Below are positions 62,201-64,000 of a DNA stretch of 64,000 nt, one piece after another. How positions within the stretch are numbered: position 1 is the stretch's first letter; every line of letters begins with the position of its first letter. The stretch is taken from assembly GCA_000380225.1 (NCBI GenBank), contig KB904821.1, forward strand, positions 2,766,556 through 2,830,555. Reading direction: 5' to 3'. The notes beneath the pieces are model-generated. The model had not been told where the DNA came from, did no database searches, and saw only the letters and a list, made by a program, of their open reading frames with translations. This stretch comes from a filamentous cyanobacterium ESFC-1 (GTDB lineage Bacteria > Cyanobacteriota > Cyanobacteriia > Cyanobacteriales > Spirulinaceae). Both the position numbers and the translations under genes were made by a program.

Positions 62201-62390
62201 CATTTAAAATATTCGCGATCGTCTGAGTGGCTTGCTTAAATAAGCTATCGAGATCGTCACAAGTTAACGCCAGTTGAGTGATTTGCGCGATCGCTTCTTG
62301 TTGACGCACTTGCGTCCGCAGTTGTTGTTCAACCACGGAGGGTTTTGGGCGTTCTTCTTCTACACTGGGGGGCTTTTCAGTCATCAGCAT
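59217..62390 (-). CDS. GAF-PAS HisKA_2-type sensor histidine kinase
   Basis: 1057 residues from ATG 62390; the ATG two codons on (62384) may be the real start because the first codon lies in a repeat (AGCATCTAAGGGGCA). GAF (about 30-195: EYCGILELLSNQSALVLRSG), five PAS (about 200-300, 340-450, 455-580, 585-705, 710-835), including a GKNCRFLQQGESN LOV-like motif. The kinase is HisKA_2: LLLKEIHHRVKNNLLVVSNI (H-box), VNEIISNVFKHAFP and LKIADNGIGLP. No receiver, so it passes phosphate to the REC-HK encoded seven bases downstream. No membrane helix. Confidence 0.92.
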   Translation of the reverse strand: MLMTEKPPSVEEERPKPSVVEQQLRTQVRQQEAIAQITQLALTCDDLDSLFKQATQTIANILNVEYCGILELLSNQSALVLRSGMGWSKSWFGQATISANHQTPEGHTLRWYCPVIIEDLRLETRFSGTAFLHNYHIISGASIPIVGKGQPWGVLSVYSTVKQALNTDDVRFLIAIANSLAAVTDRLQAETNLNRFFNLSLDLFCIANQEGYFKRINPQFEQVLGYSLEELQNIPIIELVHPDDRDRSLAAVQKLSHGFPLVNFENRYRCQNGSYRWLAWTAVSCESELFYCVARDVSDRKRIEAQLHQLNTTLESRVKSRTAQLQQTLREHQQAEIALRNSMMTNRALLDAIPDYMFRFSRGGRFINAKAPRDRDFCSPLEDFIGCIVEEVLPAPIAQKMHDCIDLALSTGKLQVIEYEYHHGNSTHWEARFVPNGDDEAIAIVRDISDRKLAELELQQSQHFVQRIAEASPDILYIFDLEQQCNIYSNRQIAEILGYSPEEIQGLGRNLFPMLIHPQDLPKVLAQHQKIALMDDGDILELEYRLQDKQGQWHWLVSHETVFSRNDAGLPRQMVGTASDITERKQAEERLRLSERAIASSTNSIVISDARLPDRPIVSVNPAFERITGYTAQEAIGKNCRFLQQGESNQPGLKAVRHAIATETSCTVILRNYRKDGSLFWNELSISPIYDDQGQLTHYLGIQNDITEARQTELARRMAQERLAYLLSWSPGILYSYQMFGNFRATFISDNTSQLLGYSKAEMQEPGFWASHIHPEDAPRILSESNQKLLEQGENAHEYRFQHQDGHYLWIYDQLKLVRDEDDNPLEAIGYWIDISDRKRAEQQLVTSLQEKELLLKEIHHRVKNNLLVVSNILEFQSDYTHDSDTIKILADSQHRIYSMALIHEKLYRSTDLARIDFDEYLENLIDNLAQSYTDNRQNIEIEIDVQPVSLNVETAQPCGLIVNEIISNVFKHAFPNQKDGKIIVELYRQQTGKVHLKIADNGIGLPANLDIYNSESLGLELIITLTQQLNSKLTVNRQVGTSFELTFSELDYNKRF

Positions 62391-62432
62391 CTAAGGGGCA
62401 GTGGGCGTGTAGGGGCGGGGTTTCCTCGCCCA

Positions 62433-62498
62433 GAGGGGGAGGAGTGGGAGGAGTGGGAGGAGGGGGAGGAGGGGGAGGAGTGGGAGGAGTGGGAGGAA
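62433..62498 (+). repeat. G-rich nonamer tract GTGGGAGGA
   Basis: A purine tract built from GGGAGGAGT and GGGGGAGGA units, period about 9. Four or more G runs in a row on the plus strand could form a quadruplex, or a triplex with the pyrimidine strand. A pyrimidine tract with similar content lies at 33987-34022. Confidence 0.75.
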
Positions 62499-62503
62499 AT
62501 TAC

Positions 62504-62668
62504 CAATTACCAATGCTGAGATTTGGATATGAAGCCTAACCAACAACCAACAACCAACAACCAACAACCAACAACCAATAACCAATAACCAACAACCAAC
62601 AACCAACAACCAACAACCAATAACCAATAACCAACAACCAACAACCAACAACCAACAACCAACAACTA
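62504..62668 (+). repeat. Heptanucleotide array CCAACAA/CCAATAA (STRR), locus 4
   Basis: About 18 CCAACAA/CCAATAA units (62537-62668) preceded by two ATTACCA heptamers. On the minus strand it lies between the GGDEF* gene stop (62666) and the HisKA_2 kinase start, so it is in the kinase leader together with the G-rich tract. Confidence 0.92.
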
Positions 62669-64000
62669 ATACGTTTTTAGACAATCGTGGCCATTACGTT
62701 TAGCTCGATAAAGGGCTTGTTCGAGTTGATTCATTAACGTCATGGGGGTGTCTTGGTGCTGAATATTGAGACTGACAACGCCGAGACTGGTGGTGAGGAC
62801 GGGGGAGTGAAAGCCCCCTAAACCGAGGTTAGGATGATTGTAAGGAATGGCGAGATCGCGCACGGCTAAACGGCTTTGTTCGGCGAGGGCTACGGTTGTA
62901 TCGAGGTCGAGGTCAAGGAATAAAGCCACGAAACACAAGCCACTGTAGCGGGCAATTAGGGTGGCTTGGGGACTAAAGATCAGTTTGAGGGTGCGGGTGA
63001 CTTCTTGCAAACAGCGATCGCCCGCTTGTTGACCGTGAACGCGGTTATAAACTTGAAAATAATCAATTTCGCACAAAATCGCGGAAATACAGGCGTTTTT
63101 GTTTTGCCAGGGTTGCCATTGGGTATTGAGATATTGCTCGAAATACTGGCGGTTGAGGAGCTTCGTGAGTAGATCGAAGTGATTTTCTGTGACAATCTGA
63201 GGGGAGGGGGCTGTGTCTGGCAGGGGTTTGGCGGCTTCGAGTTGTTGGCTGAAGTAAAGGCGATATAAATCGCAGCTAAACTGAGCTTGATGACCGTCGA
63301 GGTGAACTAAACCCATGCTTTCAAGTTGATGGGCGGCGATCGCATCGAGGGGAGTTTCGCGGTCTTCAGCAATAATAATGCGAAGGGTGTCCATGAGAAT
63401 CGGCTTGGCTTGGACTAGGGTTAAATAGTAACGCAGATGGTCGCTGTAAATCCCTGATGGGGTTGGGGCTTGGTCGAGTAAGTCGGTTAAACGGGTCTGG
63501 CCGCGACGCAGATGATAAAAGGCGATGTTAATGAGATAGGGATGTCCCCCCACCATCGCGGCTAGGGGGGCTAAACGGTTTAATCCTTCTTCTCCGGCCA
63601 GGTTATCGAGGTTGTAGCAATGGGCTAAATCTTGAATTTGGTTCAGGGTCAAGGGAGGCAGTTTGACCAGAATGCCGACATTAAAGGGGGATTGATTATA
63701 GTTTAATGGAAAGGAGGATTCGCTGGTACAAGCAAGGATTAAACGGAGTTTTTGCCAAGTTTCAAGACGTTGGGCTTGTTCGTGCCAATACCGCAGCATG
63801 GGCAGGAATTCTTGGGCGATTTCGGGATAATTAAACAGGCGATGGACTTCATCAAAAGCGATCGCGATGGGAGTATTAATTTGTTTGAGAATATAGGCTT
63901 CAAAATAAATCTTACAGCTTACTTTACTACCTAAATCAAGACTCCAATATTCGTCTTGGCGGGGTTCGAGATCGAGTTGACGACTAACATGGGCGCAAAA
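62666..64000 (-). CDS. AAA-like ATPase-GGDEF(degenerate) protein (5' partial)
   Basis: The frame is open to the right edge; an internal ATG at 63799 is not the start, since 67 upstream codons continue the domain. That part has AIAFDEVHRLFNYPEIAQEF, a Walker B-like segment of the AAA-like (PF14516-type) domain common in cyanobacteria; Walker A lies outside. Next LRLILACTSESSFPLNYNQS, MVGGHPYLINIAFYHLRRG and a wing-like region. The C-terminal GGDEF domain (about 160 residues) has LCEIDYFQVYNRVHGQQAGD, but the signature is YSGLCF instead of GGDEF, so cyclase activity is unlikely. Ends RAKRNGHDCLKTY. Likely a signal-dependent regulator; the heptamer array overlaps its stop. Confidence 0.85.
   Translation of the reverse strand, partial: FCAHVSRQLDLEPRQDEYWSLDLGSKVSCKIYFEAYILKQINTPIAIAFDEVHRLFNYPEIAQEFLPMLRYWHEQAQRLETWQKLRLILACTSESSFPLNYNQSPFNVGILVKLPPLTLNQIQDLAHCYNLDNLAGEEGLNRLAPLAAMVGGHPYLINIAFYHLRRGQTRLTDLLDQAPTPSGIYSDHLRYYLTLVQAKPILMDTLRIIIAEDRETPLDAIAAHQLESMGLVHLDGHQAQFSCDLYRLYFSQQLEAAKPLPDTAPSPQIVTENHFDLLTKLLNRQYFEQYLNTQWQPWQNKNACISAILCEIDYFQVYNRVHGQQAGDRCLQEVTRTLKLIFSPQATLIARYSGLCFVALFLDLDLDTTVALAEQSRLAVRDLAIPYNHPNLGLGGFHSPVLTTSLGVVSLNIQHQDTPMTLMNQLEQALYRAKRNGHDCLKTY

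Noticed and set aside
62666..63799. ATG 63799 as the start of the AAA-like/GGDEF protein
   Set aside because: The codons up to position 64000 continue the domain, including the FDEVHRLF segment, so the gene is cut by the window edge.

Overview
The window is 64 kb of cyanobacterial chromosome. The palindrome GCGATCGC (HIP1) recurs throughout in genes and spacers. There are cyanobacterial heptanucleotide tandem repeats, Uma2-family genes, a short RRM protein, and a very dense set of large multi-domain sensor kinases. A filamentous cyanobacterium is likely, but the genus cannot be read from the sequence. No rRNA, tRNA or CRISPR array was seen.

Left part (1-18.7 kb), a mixed accessory region. 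It opens with the 3' end of a choice-of-anchor/Ig/DUF4114 surface protein. A DUF262 gene follows, coupled to a C-terminally truncated HipA-like gene, then an Uma2 gene, a truncated exported protein, a GT2 glycosyltransferase and a short-chain dehydrogenase cut off by a MITE-like element. Next come a kptA-AAA ATPase pair on the minus strand and two small membrane proteins. A three-gene minus-strand operon (10.3-14.7 kb) encodes a winged-helix protein, a P-loop ATPase, and a fusion of an RNase D-type exonuclease with a Cas4/RecB-type nuclease that keeps its Fe-S cysteines. This operon is the best candidate for an undescribed system. A GT4 glycosyltransferase, a glutathionyl-hydroquinone reductase-like GST, a DUF1499 protein and a GNAT acetyltransferase follow.

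Middle part (18.7-34.5 kb). A CheB-CheR-PAS-GAF-kinase-receiver giant and a standalone CheB lie near an M48 protease. Housekeeping genes follow: gltD, a small unknown, hisS, a 1055-residue acidic protein overlapping hisS, and a cold-type RRM protein. A TnpB remnant and several repeats fill the spacers.

Right part (34.5-64 kb), an almost uninterrupted signalling cluster. It holds an ammonium transporter fused to a histidine kinase and receiver, a receiver-kinase, a SprT-like protease, a receiver-PAS-class III cyclase, and two paralogous receiver-GGDEF*-EAL phosphodiesterases, each directly downstream of a kinase. It also holds several giant PAS/GAF kinases, and an AAA-like/GGDEF* protein runs off the right edge. 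All three GGDEF motifs are degenerate while both EAL domains look intact, so local c-di-GMP output should be breakdown or binding rather than synthesis. Ammonium, light/redox-type PAS/GAF inputs, cAMP or cGMP, and c-di-GMP may converge here; this is inferred from domains only.

Repeats are a second theme. At least two heptamer families (TTGGTTR/CCAAYAA and the AT-rich CAATTAA/TTTACAA/TTAATAA) occupy seven loci and often touch gene ends. MITE-like elements share 11-bp termini (ATAYYAAATCC) around unrelated interiors, and another element family supplies the stop codon of a 1658-residue kinase.
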